A model generated the notes under the pieces. The model worked only from the letters and a program-made list of their open reading frames with translations. It did no database searches and was not told the origin of the DNA. From positions 21,694-85,693 of the forward strand of contig JABJIC010000027.1 of assembly GCA_018661465.1 (NCBI GenBank): a stretch of DNA of 64,000 nucleotides. Reading direction: 5' to 3'. Source of the DNA: Gammaproteobacteria bacterium (GTDB lineage Bacteria > Pseudomonadota > Gammaproteobacteria > Pseudomonadales > Pseudohongiellaceae). Positions 36,304 to 45,639 of this stretch are shown here, piece by piece (position 1 is the first letter of the stretch; each line of letters opens with the position of its first letter). The position numbers and the translations under genes are program-made.

Positions 36304-36594
36304 ATGAGTTCGGATTCAGTGCCAGCAGAATTACTGGCAGCAAGAGAGAATATAGATCGAATAGACCGAGAATTGATCAGCTTGCTGGCTGAGAGATTTG
36401 CGTTGACCCATGAAGTAGGGCTTCTCAAAGCTGACAAGAAGCTAAAAGCATTGGATTCCTCCCGTGAGTCCGAAAAATTGGCCGAGCTCACTGCTCTATG
36501 TGAGGAGCATGATCTTGATCCGGCGCTTGTGAGCGAGCTGTTCAGCCGAATTATGGAAGAGGTGGTGAAGAACCATCAACGGCTGCGGGATTGA
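36304..36594 (+). CDS. Monofunctional chorismate mutase, AroQ class
   Basis: A 96-residue all-helical protein with the AroQ pattern: ARENIDRIDRELISLLAERF (helix 1 with the catalytic Arg), VGLLKADKKLKALDSSRESEK (Lys in helix 1-2 linker and the D-x-x-R-E motif) and the C-terminal Gln in NHQRLRD. It converts chorismate to prephenate for phenylalanine and tyrosine. No signal peptide, so it acts in the cytosol. A stand-alone gene between priA and rpmE is unusual; in E. coli the activity is fused to PheA/TyrA. It could also be a salicylate-type lyase, but no partner synthase is nearby. Confidence 0.75.
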   Translation: MSSDSVPAELLAARENIDRIDRELISLLAERFALTHEVGLLKADKKLKALDSSRESEKLAELTALCEEHDLDPALVSELFSRIMEEVVKNHQRLRD

Positions 36595-36646
36595 GAGTAG
36601 GGGGTTGAGAACCCAGAGTTCAGAGCAGACAGTTGAAAGCAAGATC
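36591..36646 (+). repeat. Degenerate 14-bp repeat after the chorismate mutase gene
   Basis: Four units spaced exactly 14 bp begin at 36591 (TTGAGAGTAGGGGG, containing the stop codon), 36605 (TTGAGAACCCAGAG), 36619 (TTCAGAGCAGACAG) and 36633 (TTGAAAGCAAGATC). The gene is thus bracketed by different repeats on both sides. Confidence 0.6.
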
Positions 36647-36694
36647 AATGCCTAGGCTGAGATAGCCCAGGGCCCCCTAAACCCCCACCTACAC

Positions 36695-36722
36695 TTGCGT
36701 CTTTTTGTTTCTCTGTTAGAAT
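36695..36722 (+). promoter_or_regulatory. Sigma-70 promoter of rpmE
   Basis: TTGCGT (36695-36700) and TAGAAT (36717-36722) are separated by 16 bp. The predicted transcript starts near 36729 and has a leader of about 100 bases before rpmE. E. coli L31 represses its own mRNA through its leader, so this leader is a plausible L31 target, but I cannot verify a structure. AAGGA precedes the start. Confidence 0.6.
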
Positions 36723-36831
36723 GCTCGCCCCTTACGCCCATCGACCTAAAACAGGGTCAGACGGGCTTAAAATCGATGTGGTGCGTCGGATCAGGAATTC
36801 GGCTGCGGCGACATCAAATAAAGGAATAGAT

Positions 36832-37041
36832 ATGAAACCTGAAATTCACCCAAGCTACGAAGCCATTAAAGCGACATGCAGCTGTGGTAACGTAATTGAG
36901 ACAAAATCCACTCTGGGTAAGGATATCCTTATCGACGTGTGTTCATCTTGCCATCCTTTCTATACAGGTAAGCAGAAGATTCTGGACAGCGGTGGACGTG
37001 TAGATAGATTTAAGAAGCGCTTCGGTAGTCGTCGAGTTTAA
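36832..37041 (+). CDS. rpmE: 50S ribosomal protein L31 (zinc-binding form)
   Basis: The 69-residue protein is L31 of the C+ type: Cys16, Cys18, Cys37 and Cys40 bind zinc (ATCSCGN and DVCSSCHPF). The remainder, [20 protein letters not shown], is the standard C-terminus. The start is ATG 36832 ([10 protein letters not shown]) with AAGGA upstream; the frame is open further 5' but that part is leader. The zinc form is the one normally replaced by a Cys-less paralogue in zinc starvation; none is seen here. Confidence 0.97.
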   Translation: MKPEIHPSYEAIKATCSCGNVIETKSTLGKDILIDVCSSCHPFYTGKQKILDSGGRVDRFKKRFGSRRV

Positions 37042-37048
37042 AACTCTG

Positions 37049-39448
37049 TTAGAAGATCGTTTCTGTCGAGAGCTCATCAGCCTCTTCTTCGTTGAGCTCT
37101 ACTCCAGGTAATTGCGCGTCGGTTTCAGCCGGCGCGTTTTCCGTTCTGAAATACTCAAATATGGTATCCGGGTCGCCGGGGGTTGCCGCTGCGCCTGTAG
37201 TCTTGTTGATTAGCCTGTCTTCGATTCCGTCAGGCCGGCCCATGGTTCTTTCCTCTGTGCCTTCAAGCGCAGCGCGCATGTAATCAATCCAGATCGGCAC
37301 AGCGATAGTTGCACCTTGCTCTCTTTCTCCCAGAGGTTCCGGTTGATCAAATCCAACAAACACTGTGGTTGCTATGTCTCGATTGAATCCGGAGAACCAC
37401 AATTCCTGAGGGCCATTTGTGGTGCCAGTTTTTCCCATCAAGTCGCCTCGGTCCAAATCTCGTTGAACTCTGGCGCCACTGCCTTCCTCCACCACTGAGC
37501 GCAACATGGAATTTAATATATAGGCGATTCGTTCGTCGACAATTCTGGGCGCTGGCCGGATGGTTTCGCCGGCTTCATTTTCGTGGACATCACAATTCTC
37601 ACACACAACAGTCGGTGAGGCTTCAAATACCAGGCCGTCGCGAAGATTGGATATTTCCTTGATGAACCAAGGGTCCACTCTGTAACCACCATTTGCGATA
37701 GCGGAATATGCGGCGACGATTTCCAAAGGTTGAACATCCTGGCTACCCAGCGCTACGGTTAAATCATTGCGGGGAAAATTCTGAGTCTGAATTCCGAATT
37801 TGGCAGCAAAAGGTAAAACCTTGTCCGAGCCTACTTGATCATAGAGTCTCACCGCAGGGACGTTTCTGGATTCCTTCAATGCGTAGCGAAGTGTTATGGG
37901 GCCGAGGAAATTGTTCTCGTAATTGTTAGGGCGATAGTCACCTCTGGTGATAGGGGCATCGTTAATAGTCGTGGCTGCAGAATAGCCGTTTTCTAGAGCT
38001 GCACCATAGAGGAATGGTTTAAAGTTCGAACCGGGAGGCCGGGGAGTTAATACACGGTTTACCTGAGAACGCCGGAAATCATAGCCTCCGACAAGGGCGA
38101 TTATCTCTCCATTGCTGGGAGACATAGAAACAAGGGCTCCCTGAATTTCTGGAACTTGCCCTAGCTCCCACCCGTCATCGGTGTTCCTTACTCTTATCAA
38201 GTCGCCAATGCTGACAGCGTCGCTCGCGGTTTCTGGTGGCGGCCACGCCTCGTTGCGACTGCGGAAGGTGTAAGCCCAGCTTATTCCTTCCCAATTCACT
38301 GCTACCGTTTCGCCGCTTCTAAGCATGGCCCTGAAGCTCTGGTCCTGAACATCAACTACGATAGCGGCCTTCTGGTTTCCATATTCGGGGACGCCCTGGA
38401 GTTCTTCCGTCCAGGCGTCCAGGGCATTGGTGTTGCTCTCTGTGTAGAATTCTGGAGGATAGCTTGTACTAGGCCCGCGATAGCCGTGGCGTTTGTCATA
38501 GTAATTTTCCAGCCCGTCTACCAAGGACTTGTTGGCCGCCAGCTGGCGATCGCCATCGATAGTGGTAATTACTTCGAATCCTTGGGTATAAGCGTCTTCG
38601 CCTACTTGCTCATATAACTGCTGACGAACCATTTCGGCCACATAGGGTGCAGAGACAGCGATGTTTCGGTTGTGTCTGCCGGCGCTTACCGGGGAATTGT
38701 CGGCAAGTTGGAACTCTTGCTCAGTGATCATGCCTTCCTTGAGCATATTCGATAGCCGGGTGCGGCGTCGCTCGATGGCGCGATTCGGGTTGTTCAGCGG
38801 ATTACATACTGATGGGCAGGGCAAAAGTGAGATCATCATTGCTGCTTCTGCGATAGTGAGCTCTGAAACTGATTTTCCGTAATAGACAAATGCTGCCGCA
38901 CCGATGCCGTCAGCTCCTGCGCCGAAGTAGATAGTATTCAGGTAGAGGTTGAGGACCTCTTCCTTACTTAGTTCCTGTTCAATCTGTAGTGCGAAGGGTA
39001 TTGATTTAAGTTTTCGCAAATAGACGTTTTCGTTATCAAAGGAAAGAATGTTCGCCAGCTGCATGGTGAGAGTGCTGCCACCGCCAAGGTTTACGCCTCG
39101 GACAATTCCGTAAAACCCTCTAGCCAGGCTTTGCAGGTCAACTCCGGAATGGGAATAGAAGCGAATATCTTCAGTCGCAATCAGCGCATCGGTGAGAACC
39201 TGAGGAATTTCCTCGAATTCAACTGGATTTCTACGATTGCCTATCTCGTCGATCAAGCGCCCATCGGAAGTGAATATACGAAGAGGAGTTTCGAGTTGAA
39301 CATCGCGGTAGGTCTCAGCCGCCGGGAGTAGAGGAGCGAGGTAGAGATAGGCAGCGCTAGCCACCATCACAGTGCCTGAAAAGCCAGCGGCAACTAGTAG
39401 TGCTGTCCATTTCAAATAGGGTTTAAGTCTCTCTTGCACCAGATCCAT
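37049..39448 (-). CDS. mrcA: Penicillin-binding protein 1A (bifunctional transglycosylase/transpeptidase)
   Basis: PBP1A polymerises and cross-links peptidoglycan. The 799 residues contain a cytosolic N-terminus with one membrane helix (about 13-36), the glycosyltransferase domain with Glu93 in ATEDIRFYSHSGVD and GGSTLTMQLANIL, an OB-like insert, and the transpeptidase domain with SxxK in PGSNFKPFLYG, SRN in KESRNVPAV and KTG in LMGKTGTTNGPQELW. It is convergent with rpmE (8-bp gap). In relatives it is divergent from pilMNOPQ; here that operon is gone. Confidence 0.97.
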   Translation of the reverse strand: MDLVQERLKPYLKWTALLVAAGFSGTVMVASAAYLYLAPLLPAAETYRDVQLETPLRIFTSDGRLIDEIGNRRNPVEFEEIPQVLTDALIATEDIRFYSHSGVDLQSLARGFYGIVRGVNLGGGSTLTMQLANILSFDNENVYLRKLKSIPFALQIEQELSKEEVLNLYLNTIYFGAGADGIGAAAFVYYGKSVSELTIAEAAMMISLLPCPSVCNPLNNPNRAIERRRTRLSNMLKEGMITEQEFQLADNSPVSAGRHNRNIAVSAPYVAEMVRQQLYEQVGEDAYTQGFEVITTIDGDRQLAANKSLVDGLENYYDKRHGYRGPSTSYPPEFYTESNTNALDAWTEELQGVPEYGNQKAAIVVDVQDQSFRAMLRSGETVAVNWEGISWAYTFRSRNEAWPPPETASDAVSIGDLIRVRNTDDGWELGQVPEIQGALVSMSPSNGEIIALVGGYDFRRSQVNRVLTPRPPGSNFKPFLYGAALENGYSAATTINDAPITRGDYRPNNYENNFLGPITLRYALKESRNVPAVRLYDQVGSDKVLPFAAKFGIQTQNFPRNDLTVALGSQDVQPLEIVAAYSAIANGGYRVDPWFIKEISNLRDGLVFEASPTVVCENCDVHENEAGETIRPAPRIVDERIAYILNSMLRSVVEEGSGARVQRDLDRGDLMGKTGTTNGPQELWFSGFNRDIATTVFVGFDQPEPLGEREQGATIAVPIWIDYMRAALEGTEERTMGRPDGIEDRLINKTTGAAATPGDPDTIFEYFRTENAPAETDAQLPGVELNEEEADELSTETIF

Positions 39449-39978
39449 GCCTCGATAACTGGGCAGTGAGCCCTTTCGAAGAAATATTTACATCCATGAT
39501 TTGTCCGCCAGAACAGCTTTTCAGCTATCTGGGAGAACCGGCAATTATACACCCGCATTTCAGTAATGCTTCGTATTTCGGCGGCCTGTGGCGCAATCTC
39601 GGCTACTGATGTCATCAAATTCCGTGCCTGGAGGGCAAAAATTCCCGTAGATGGATAATATTTTGAATAAAATTTTAGCCGAAAAATGGTGAATAGCCTC
39701 AGGATCGGCCAATATCATCTTCTGAGCCCTAAATTGTTGAAAAATACGTGAAAGCCCAAGTATTCTGGCTCTTGGGGCGTTCCGATGAAGCTCAAACGTG
39801 ATCTGATTCAAGGAATTTCCTTGCTGCTTGATCCATTATCCAATGGTGAAGTCGTTTGTTCTGAAAGTCTGATAATTAATTGAAAACTATAAAAAATTTA
39901 TTGTCGGCCGATACTGAAATCTGGAAGATTGAATTTTAGACATGATTCGCTAAGTTGCTGTAATATTTAGTATTATCA
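39449..39978. other. 530-bp gene-free region where pilMNOPQ would be expected
   Basis: The stretch between mrcA and the pilQ remnant holds the mrcA promoter and otherwise AT-rich sequence (notably 39830-39970) with scattered stops on both strands. Short open frames occur (for example 39560-39811 on the minus strand, 83 codons) but do not resemble any family. In Pseudomonas-type genomes about 4-5 kb of pilus genes lie here. Confidence 0.6.
39544..39549 (-). promoter_or_regulatory. -10 element of the PBP1A gene
   Basis: On the minus strand TGTATAATTGCCGG contains a perfect TATAAT, about 95 bases before the mrcA start. The -35 is poor (GAAGCA at 17 bp). Confidence 0.45.
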
Positions 39979-40209
39979 TTGTCTAGTGTTGGAAACACGC
40001 TGGTTTCCCCCGCTAACTGTAATGGCGAGACTATCGTGTTGGGCGGGGTATTCCGAGAGGAATCTACTACCACTGAAACCAAGACTCCTTTGCTTGGAGA
40101 TCTTCCTTATGTTGGTAGTCTGTTCAAGCGGACTGAGAATGCCAGTCGTCGAACAGAGCTGTTGATTTTCATCACTCCGAAAATTATCGCTGATATCAGT
40201 ATCAGGTGA
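39979..40209 (+). pseudogene. C-terminal remnant of the secretin PilQ
   Basis: From about 40021 the frame encodes NGETIVLGGVFREESTTT, then KTPLLGDLPYVGSLFKRTE and TELLIFITPKII, the signature end of type IV pilus secretins (last strands and lip of the outer-membrane pore). It stops with TGA at 40207-40209. About 60 residues remain of a protein that is normally near 700. Upstream codons do not resemble PilQ and only a TTG at 39979 could start translation, so no functional product is expected. It lies before aroK, exactly where pilQ ends in related genomes. Confidence 0.85.
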
Positions 40210-40237
40210 TTCCCATTCTGCGAGGTGGAAGTATAAT
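40210..40237 (+). promoter_or_regulatory. Candidate promoter of aroKB-damX
   Basis: TTCCCA (40210-40215) and TATAAT (40232-40237) are 16 bp apart. The -10 sits inside the inverted repeat GGAAG-TATAATG-CTTCC (40227-40243). The promoter directly follows the pilQ remnant stop and would give aroK its own transcription start about 90 bases upstream of the ATG. Confidence 0.45.
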
Positions 40238-40336
40238 GCTTCCGCCTGCAGTGATGGCACTTCATCTCGATTTTGATTGAAGCCAGCTGATAGGCGTAGT
40301 TTCAATCACTTCCCACAGGTTCGATAAATAGAAACC

Positions 40337-40873
40337 ATGAGTTACTCTGGAAATGTTTTTCTCGTTGGACCGATGGGTGTCGGGAAAACTACAATTGGTC
40401 GCGTTCTAGCTGATTTTCTGGGTCTTGGGTTCTATGATTCTGACAAAGAGATAGAGAGCGTCACCGGTGCGGATATCCCCTGGATATTCGACGTTGAAGG
40501 AGAATCTGGTTTTCGAGTTCGGGAAGCCAAAATGATCGATCAGTTGAGCATGATGGATAATATTGTTCTAGCCACTGGCGGTGGAGCAGTAACATCTGAA
40601 GAGAATCGTGCCAATTTGAAAGATCGGGGAACTGTGGTTTATCTCAAAGCTCCTATTAGGCAGCAAGTAGAAAGAACCAGTCGAGACAAAAACCGTCCGT
40701 TGTTACAAACACCCGACCCTGAAAAAACAATCAGAGAACTCATGGAAATACGGGAACCTCTTTACGCTGAGGTGGCGGATTTTTCCGTTGATACTTTCCG
40801 TCGAAACCCAAGATCTGTAAGTCAGGAAATACTCCGACACTTGAATGAGTTGTCTGGGGACCAGTCGCTATAA
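40337..40873 (+). CDS. aroK: Shikimate kinase AroK
   Basis: AroK phosphorylates shikimate in the aromatic pathway. The 178 residues show the P-loop [11 protein letters not shown] (11-21), the shikimate-binding Asp in YDSDKEIE (about 36), [11 protein letters not shown] and ATGGGAV, and the lid arginines in RDKNRPLL. It starts the aroK-aroB-damX operon on the plus strand. Confidence 0.97.
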   Translation: MSYSGNVFLVGPMGVGKTTIGRVLADFLGLGFYDSDKEIESVTGADIPWIFDVEGESGFRVREAKMIDQLSMMDNIVLATGGGAVTSEENRANLKDRGTVVYLKAPIRQQVERTSRDKNRPLLQTPDPEKTIRELMEIREPLYAEVADFSVDTFRRNPRSVSQEILRHLNELSGDQSL

Positions 40874-40901
40874 AAACCATATATGAGTCGAGTTTTAGAA
40901 A

Positions 40902-41993
40902 ATGCTAACAGTTAAGGTTGACCTTGGGGATCGCAGTTATCCAATTTTTATTGGTGAAGACCTGTTGTCCGAAAAAAATCTTATTGAGCCATATCTGGGC
41001 AAGGGCAGAGTTGTAATTGTCAGCAATGATGTAGTGGCGCCATTGTATTTGGAGCAGGCGAAAGCGCTGTTCTCCACTACTGTTTGTGATGAAATTATTC
41101 TCAAAGATGGTGAGGCGTTCAAGAATCTGGATGCCATAAACCAAATCTACGATTTTCTACTGAAGGGCAAGTACGATCGTAATACCACTTTAGTGGCGTT
41201 GGGCGGCGGAGTGGTAGGTGATGTCGCCGGGTTCGCGGCAGCGACTTATCTGCGTGGCGTCAATTTTATTCAATTGCCGACAACCTTGCTCGCTCAAGTG
41301 GATTCTTCTGTTGGTGGAAAGACTGGGGTTAACCATCCTCTGGGCAAGAATATGATTGGAGCTTTCTATCAGCCCCAATGTGTTGTGATCGATACTCGAG
41401 TTCTCTCTACGTTGCCGGAACGAGAGCTCAAGGCTGGATTGGCGGAATCTCTAAAGTACGGATTAATCTATGACCCCTTGTTCTTTCAGTGGATGATAGA
41501 TAACAGTCAGAGCCTGTTACAGGCTGATGGGGCAGCGCTTTCAGAAGCTATCCGCAAATGCTGTGAGACGAAGGCTGATATCGTCGCTCAGGACGAGAAG
41601 GAAACCGGAATTCGGGCATTGCTGAACTTCGGGCACACATTTGGACACGCTATAGAAACTGCCAGCGGGTATGGTACCTGGCTTCATGGTGAATCTGTGG
41701 CTATGGGCATGGTAATGGCCGCTGACCTGTCTAGCAGGCTAGGCTTGATAGAAGCCAAGGTGGCGAATTCGATTCGGGATGTTATTGAGAAAAAATTTGG
41801 TATGCCTGCGCTACCTCCTGCCGATATTAGTGTAGAGCAGTATCTGGACTTGATGTCCTCGGACAAAAAAGCTGAATTGGGAAACATTCGATTCGTGCTG
41901 CTGAAGTCAATTGGCGATGCGGTGGTTGAAGGAAATATCGATCCGCATATTCTGCAACAAACTTTACAGGCGGGCGATCGCCTTTGTGAGTAA
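40902..41993 (+). CDS. aroB: 3-dehydroquinate synthase
   Basis: AroB closes the ring of DAHP to dehydroquinate using NAD and a metal ion. The 363 residues include LGGGVVGDVAGFAAATYLRG (20 residues, about 102-121), VDSSVGGKTGVNH, and the metal ligands in LNFGHTFGHAIE and LHGESVAMGM. It follows aroK by 28 bp and ends three bases before the damX frame, so the three genes are one unit. Confidence 0.97.
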   Translation: MLTVKVDLGDRSYPIFIGEDLLSEKNLIEPYLGKGRVVIVSNDVVAPLYLEQAKALFSTTVCDEIILKDGEAFKNLDAINQIYDFLLKGKYDRNTTLVALGGGVVGDVAGFAAATYLRGVNFIQLPTTLLAQVDSSVGGKTGVNHPLGKNMIGAFYQPQCVVIDTRVLSTLPERELKAGLAESLKYGLIYDPLFFQWMIDNSQSLLQADGAALSEAIRKCCETKADIVAQDEKETGIRALLNFGHTFGHAIETASGYGTWLHGESVAMGMVMAADLSSRLGLIEAKVANSIRDVIEKKFGMPALPPADISVEQYLDLMSSDKKAELGNIRFVLLKSIGDAVVEGNIDPHILQQTLQAGDRLCE

Positions 41994-41996
41994 ATC

Positions 41997-43532
41997 TTGA
42001 AGAAATATCTCTCCCTACTTGGTCTGGATTTTGATCCCTTCGAACCCGGTGCCCGAAGCAGGGATTTTTTCTTCACACAATCCAGCAAGCAATTGCTGGA
42101 GGAAGTCTTCGAACTCTCTCTCTACAGTGACTCAATAATTTCTATAACCGGCCCCTTGGGCTGTGGCAAGTCCACACTAATAGATGCGCTCGCTGATAGT
42201 TATGGCGACGAAGCACTGTGTATAGAAATAAAAGCCACTCTGTTTATGAATCAAGCGCAGTTTCTGGATGCTCTTATGGAGCAGCTGGCTATGAAGCCGA
42301 ATTCTCCCGATGATATTGAGCAGTGTCTGGATCAGTTGCAGGGTTACGCCGAGCAGCTGGATCTCGATGCCAGGTCTCTTATTTTAATACTCGATGATGC
42401 CCATGAATTGAGTGCCGAAGTTCACCAGGTTTTACGAGAGATTCTGGATAGATGTTCGAGTATCCACGGTATCTTGCTCGGTGAGAGTCAGCTGGAAAAT
42501 ATGTTGCGCAGCACATTGGAAGATAGTGCCTTCGATAAGCTTGCTCGATTCGAAGTGCGGGAATTCGGTGGTGAAGAGGTCAATGAATACATACGTTTCA
42601 AATTGGAAACGGCAGGATACGACAAGGGTTTACCGCTCTCGGGATCAGTAGTGGGGGAGCTGATCAATGGCTCAAATGGAATTCCTGGCGCTATTAATGC
42701 TCTGGTTTCCGATGCATTGGAAAACTCACGCGAAGAGCAGGGTGAAGCAAGCGATAAAGAGCCTCAGAATATACTCAAGGCAATTACCCCTCTTCATTGG
42801 GGAACCGCTGGAACCCTAGCCGCGCTTCTTCTTGTTACGCTTGTTTTTTGGGACAGTGGTCCACAGCCTGATTCCTCCAGTGGCATAGCTAGCAACTCGG
42901 CTGCCGGCAGTGGTACAACCACAGTACAGATTCCAGTCAATATTGGTGGCAATGATCGACCGGAGGAGCTTGCTCAGTCAGCTGATGTTGTGACTGAGCC
43001 TGGAGCTGAGAATAATGTAGAACCTATTATCGCGGACAGCGAGCCAGCGGAGGTTTTAGTTGGTGTTGCTGGTGCAATCGATGAAACTATTGATACAGCT
43101 TCCAATAGAACAGCAGAGGAAGCCATCCAAGACCTCGCCCAGACAATCCCTCAGGCATCTCCTGAGATAATCGAGACGGTTGCCGAGGTCGAGGAAGCAC
43201 AGCCTGAGCCTGAGGATGAATGGCCGCTAAGCACATTCGAATCGGAGCTGATGTCACAAGTTGCCCAGAATTATACGATTCAACTGTTGGGATCACGATC
43301 GGAAGAAAATGTGAAGAACTTCATAAGCAGCAATGAGCGCCAGGGTATGGGTTATTTTGAGACTCTATATCAACAGCAGCCCTGGTTTGTGGCCATTCTG
43401 GGAAGCTTTGGCAATAGAGCTAGCGCTACCGAGACCATCAATTCTTTACCTCAGTCCCTGAGTTCTCTAGAGCCATGGGTGAGGCCTGTGTCGGATATTC
43501 AAAGTGAAATCAGGCTGCTCCACGATCGTTGA
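41997..43532 (+). CDS. damX: DamX-like AAA ATPase with SPOR domain (TTG start)
   Basis: The 511 residues have an ExeA/GspA-type ATPase domain (Walker A TGPLGCGKST at 51-60, Walker B LILILDDAHEL near 129), a membrane helix (about 263-282), an acidic low-complexity periplasmic linker, and a C-terminal SPOR domain (about 430-505, YTIQLLGSRSEENVKNF). DamX of E. coli is a septal protein; here the N-terminal ATPase is complete, as in Pseudomonas. The gltBD genes that usually follow are absent; hemE comes next. A TTG three bases after the aroB stop is the likely start. Confidence 0.85.
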   Translation: MKKYLSLLGLDFDPFEPGARSRDFFFTQSSKQLLEEVFELSLYSDSIISITGPLGCGKSTLIDALADSYGDEALCIEIKATLFMNQAQFLDALMEQLAMKPNSPDDIEQCLDQLQGYAEQLDLDARSLILILDDAHELSAEVHQVLREILDRCSSIHGILLGESQLENMLRSTLEDSAFDKLARFEVREFGGEEVNEYIRFKLETAGYDKGLPLSGSVVGELINGSNGIPGAINALVSDALENSREEQGEASDKEPQNILKAITPLHWGTAGTLAALLLVTLVFWDSGPQPDSSSGIASNSAAGSGTTTVQIPVNIGGNDRPEELAQSADVVTEPGAENNVEPIIADSEPAEVLVGVAGAIDETIDTASNRTAEEAIQDLAQTIPQASPEIIETVAEVEEAQPEPEDEWPLSTFESELMSQVAQNYTIQLLGSRSEENVKNFISSNERQGMGYFETLYQQQPWFVAILGSFGNRASATETINSLPQSLSSLEPWVRPVSDIQSEIRLLHDR

Positions 43533-43601
43533 GTAGCGCTCATCTAGTTCAGTACTTCCCGCTTCTTTGTTTGTTTCGAGCCTTCTATAGCTCTGCTTCC
43601 A

Positions 43602-43630
43602 TTGGTGTAAACAGGCGGCTCGTGTAGAAT
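43602..43630 (+). promoter_or_regulatory. Sigma-70 promoter of hemE
   Basis: TTGGTG (43602-43607) and TAGAAT (43625-43630) with a 17-bp spacer. Predicted start near 43637, about 67 bases before the hemE GTG. Confidence 0.65.
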
Positions 43631-43703
43631 TGCCTCTTTTTTCAGCTCCTTCAAATCATCATTCGATTGGGGGCCGTCTCCATACTCAGGGAAATATTAC
43701 GCC

Positions 43704-44777
43704 GTGTCAGAATTCGCAGAACTCAAAAATGATCGTTTTTTAAAAGCCCTTCTTCGCGAGGAAGTCGATCAGACGCCGGTCTGGATGATGCGTCAGGCTG
43801 GGCGTTACCTTCCTGAGTATCGTAAGACGCGACAGCAGGCAGGAGACTTCATGTCTCTGTGCCAGTCTCCAGAATTGGCTTGTGAAGTTACTATGCAGCC
43901 TCTGCGTCGATATCCTTTCGATGCCGCAATTCTTTTTTCTGACATTCTTACTATTCCCGACGCTATGGGTCAGGGACTGTTTTTTGCAGAAGGGGAAGGA
44001 CCCAAATTCAGAAAAACCATTCGTAGTGCAGCGGATGTTGATCAATTACCCGACGTAAACATTGCCAGTGAATTGTCTTATGTAACTGATGCTGTTTCAG
44101 TAATACGCAAAGAGCTAAATGGCAGCGTTCCGCTTATCGGTTTTTCCGGAAGCCCGTGGACTCTGGCTACATACATGATCGAAGGCGGCGGCAGCAAGGA
44201 CTTCAGAATTGCCAAGCAGTTTATGTACGACAATCCGGAAGCAATGCACTTACTACTGGAGAAACTAGCCAGTGCGGTTATCGACTATCTGAATGCTCAG
44301 ATAAAAGCGGGCGCTCAGGCTGTGCAGATTTTTGACACATGGGGTGGCATTTTAACGCCGGCGGCCTATAGGGAGTTTTCTCTGAACTATATGAACAAAA
44401 TTGTTGATGGTTTGATAAAAGAGAATGATGGACGACAGGTTCCCGCAATACTTTTTACCAAGAATGGTGGGCAGTGGCTGGAGGACATCGCAGATTCAGG
44501 ATGTCAGGCTATCGGTCTGGACTGGACCACAGATATTGGTCAGGCAAGAGCGAGAATCGGTGATCGAGTCGCTCTGCAAGGTAATATGGATCCAACAATG
44601 CTTTACGCTTCGCCGCAGGCTATACGTAAGGAAGTTGGTTCAATTCTGCAAAGCTTCGGCCAAGGCGCCGGGCATGTTTTCAATCTGGGTCATGGAATTA
44701 CTCCAGAAGTGAACCCGGATAATGTGGCGGTATTTGTAGAGTCAGTTCATGAGCTCTCTGCTCAATACCATGCTTAA
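43704..44777 (+). CDS. hemE: Uroporphyrinogen decarboxylase (GTG start)
   Basis: HemE removes four carboxyl groups from uroporphyrinogen III in haem synthesis. The 357 residues show signature 1 [16 protein letters not shown] (25-40), catalytic Asp in [14 protein letters not shown], signature 2 [20 protein letters not shown] (20 residues) and HVFNLGHGI near the C-terminus. It starts with GTG. It is followed at short distance by folK. Confidence 0.97.
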   Translation: MSEFAELKNDRFLKALLREEVDQTPVWMMRQAGRYLPEYRKTRQQAGDFMSLCQSPELACEVTMQPLRRYPFDAAILFSDILTIPDAMGQGLFFAEGEGPKFRKTIRSAADVDQLPDVNIASELSYVTDAVSVIRKELNGSVPLIGFSGSPWTLATYMIEGGGSKDFRIAKQFMYDNPEAMHLLLEKLASAVIDYLNAQIKAGAQAVQIFDTWGGILTPAAYREFSLNYMNKIVDGLIKENDGRQVPAILFTKNGGQWLEDIADSGCQAIGLDWTTDIGQARARIGDRVALQGNMDPTMLYASPQAIRKEVGSILQSFGQGAGHVFNLGHGITPEVNPDNVAVFVESVHELSAQYHA

Positions 44778-44802
44778 GGTCTGATTGAAGTATAAGTTCG
44801 AA

Positions 44803-45408
44803 ATGTCCAATTCAACTACAGAGAATCTAAATCCAGAAAACCCGGATTCCAGCACTCCGGCTTCCTCGAACGCAGCAGAGGAAGTCATCGCCATAATCAG
44901 TCTTGGGTCAAACCTGCCTTCACAATTCGGATCTCCTGAGGACACTATTCTTGAAGCAGTCCGGAGGCTCGGAATGCTCGCTGGAGATGAATCCGCTGGG
45001 AATCTTCAGTGCTCATCACTCTATCTGACGGAGCCAATTGATTGCGAGGAAGGGACGCCAGATTTCGTGAATGCTGCCGTCGCTTTGAAAGTAGATGCCC
45101 GCCTCTCTCCCCGAGACTTTCTCTCCAAACTATTGGATATCGAAGTAGAGTTTGGGCGAGAGCTCGATACTATGCGGGCTCAGGGTAAAAACCTCGCTAG
45201 AAGTCTGGATTTGGATTTGATTTGTTTTGGAAATCAAGAGCTTAACGAGGAAGGACTTATCTTGCCACACCCTCGAGCCCTGCAGCGGCGGTTCGTGCTG
45301 GAGCCCATTGCAGAAATATATCCTCATTTGCTGCTACCTGGGCAGCAACACTCGATGTCATATTTGCTCGAAAACCTGACTTCAGCTGAGGCTGTAAGAA
45401 AGCTCTAA
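44803..45408 (+). CDS. folK: HPPK (folate pathway pyrophosphokinase)
   Basis: HPPK transfers pyrophosphate from ATP to hydroxymethyl-dihydropterin, the step before the FolP reaction. The 201-residue protein has IISLGSNLPSQFG (about 29), the metal/ATP motif LARSLDLDLICFG, and LPHPRALQRRFVLEPIAEI. The first 25 residues are a Ser/Pro/Glu-rich extension not usual for the family. I use the ATG at 44803; a TTG 18 bases upstream is possible. It lies 25 bp after hemE. Confidence 0.9.
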   Translation: MSNSTTENLNPENPDSSTPASSNAAEEVIAIISLGSNLPSQFGSPEDTILEAVRRLGMLAGDESAGNLQCSSLYLTEPIDCEEGTPDFVNAAVALKVDARLSPRDFLSKLLDIEVEFGRELDTMRAQGKNLARSLDLDLICFGNQELNEEGLILPHPRALQRRFVLEPIAEIYPHLLLPGQQHSMSYLLENLTSAEAVRKL

Positions 45409-45475
45409 GCTATTGATTATAAATAGATTTATATTTATTTCCACTCCTTCTCCCATCCCCATTTCTGCAGCATAG

Positions 45476-45499
45476 AGCTGTCTGCTCAATAGCTGTCTG
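45476..45499 (+). repeat. Two copies of a 9-mer with 15-bp period
   Basis: AGCTGTCTG occurs at 45476-45484 and 45491-45499, with a weaker AGCTCTGGG at 45512. The copies lie in the 231-bp folK to TonB-receptor spacer, which otherwise shows AT-rich sequence near 45420 and no clear promoter. Confidence 0.4.
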
Positions 45500-45639
45500 T
45501 AAGGCCCCGATAGCTCTGGGCAAAAGCCCCTCATAATGCTACGATTCGAGAGTCTTTTGGTGACTGATAGAGCCCGCTGAGATCGAATTGATAGGCAGGG
45601 TAAAAGAAGCTGACGAAATACTAGAAATACTAAAGAGTT

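Noticed and set aside
39560..39811. 83-codon frame on the minus strand in the pilus deletion scar
   Set aside because: No recognisable family, no ribosome site, and it overlaps the mrcA promoter; most likely random.
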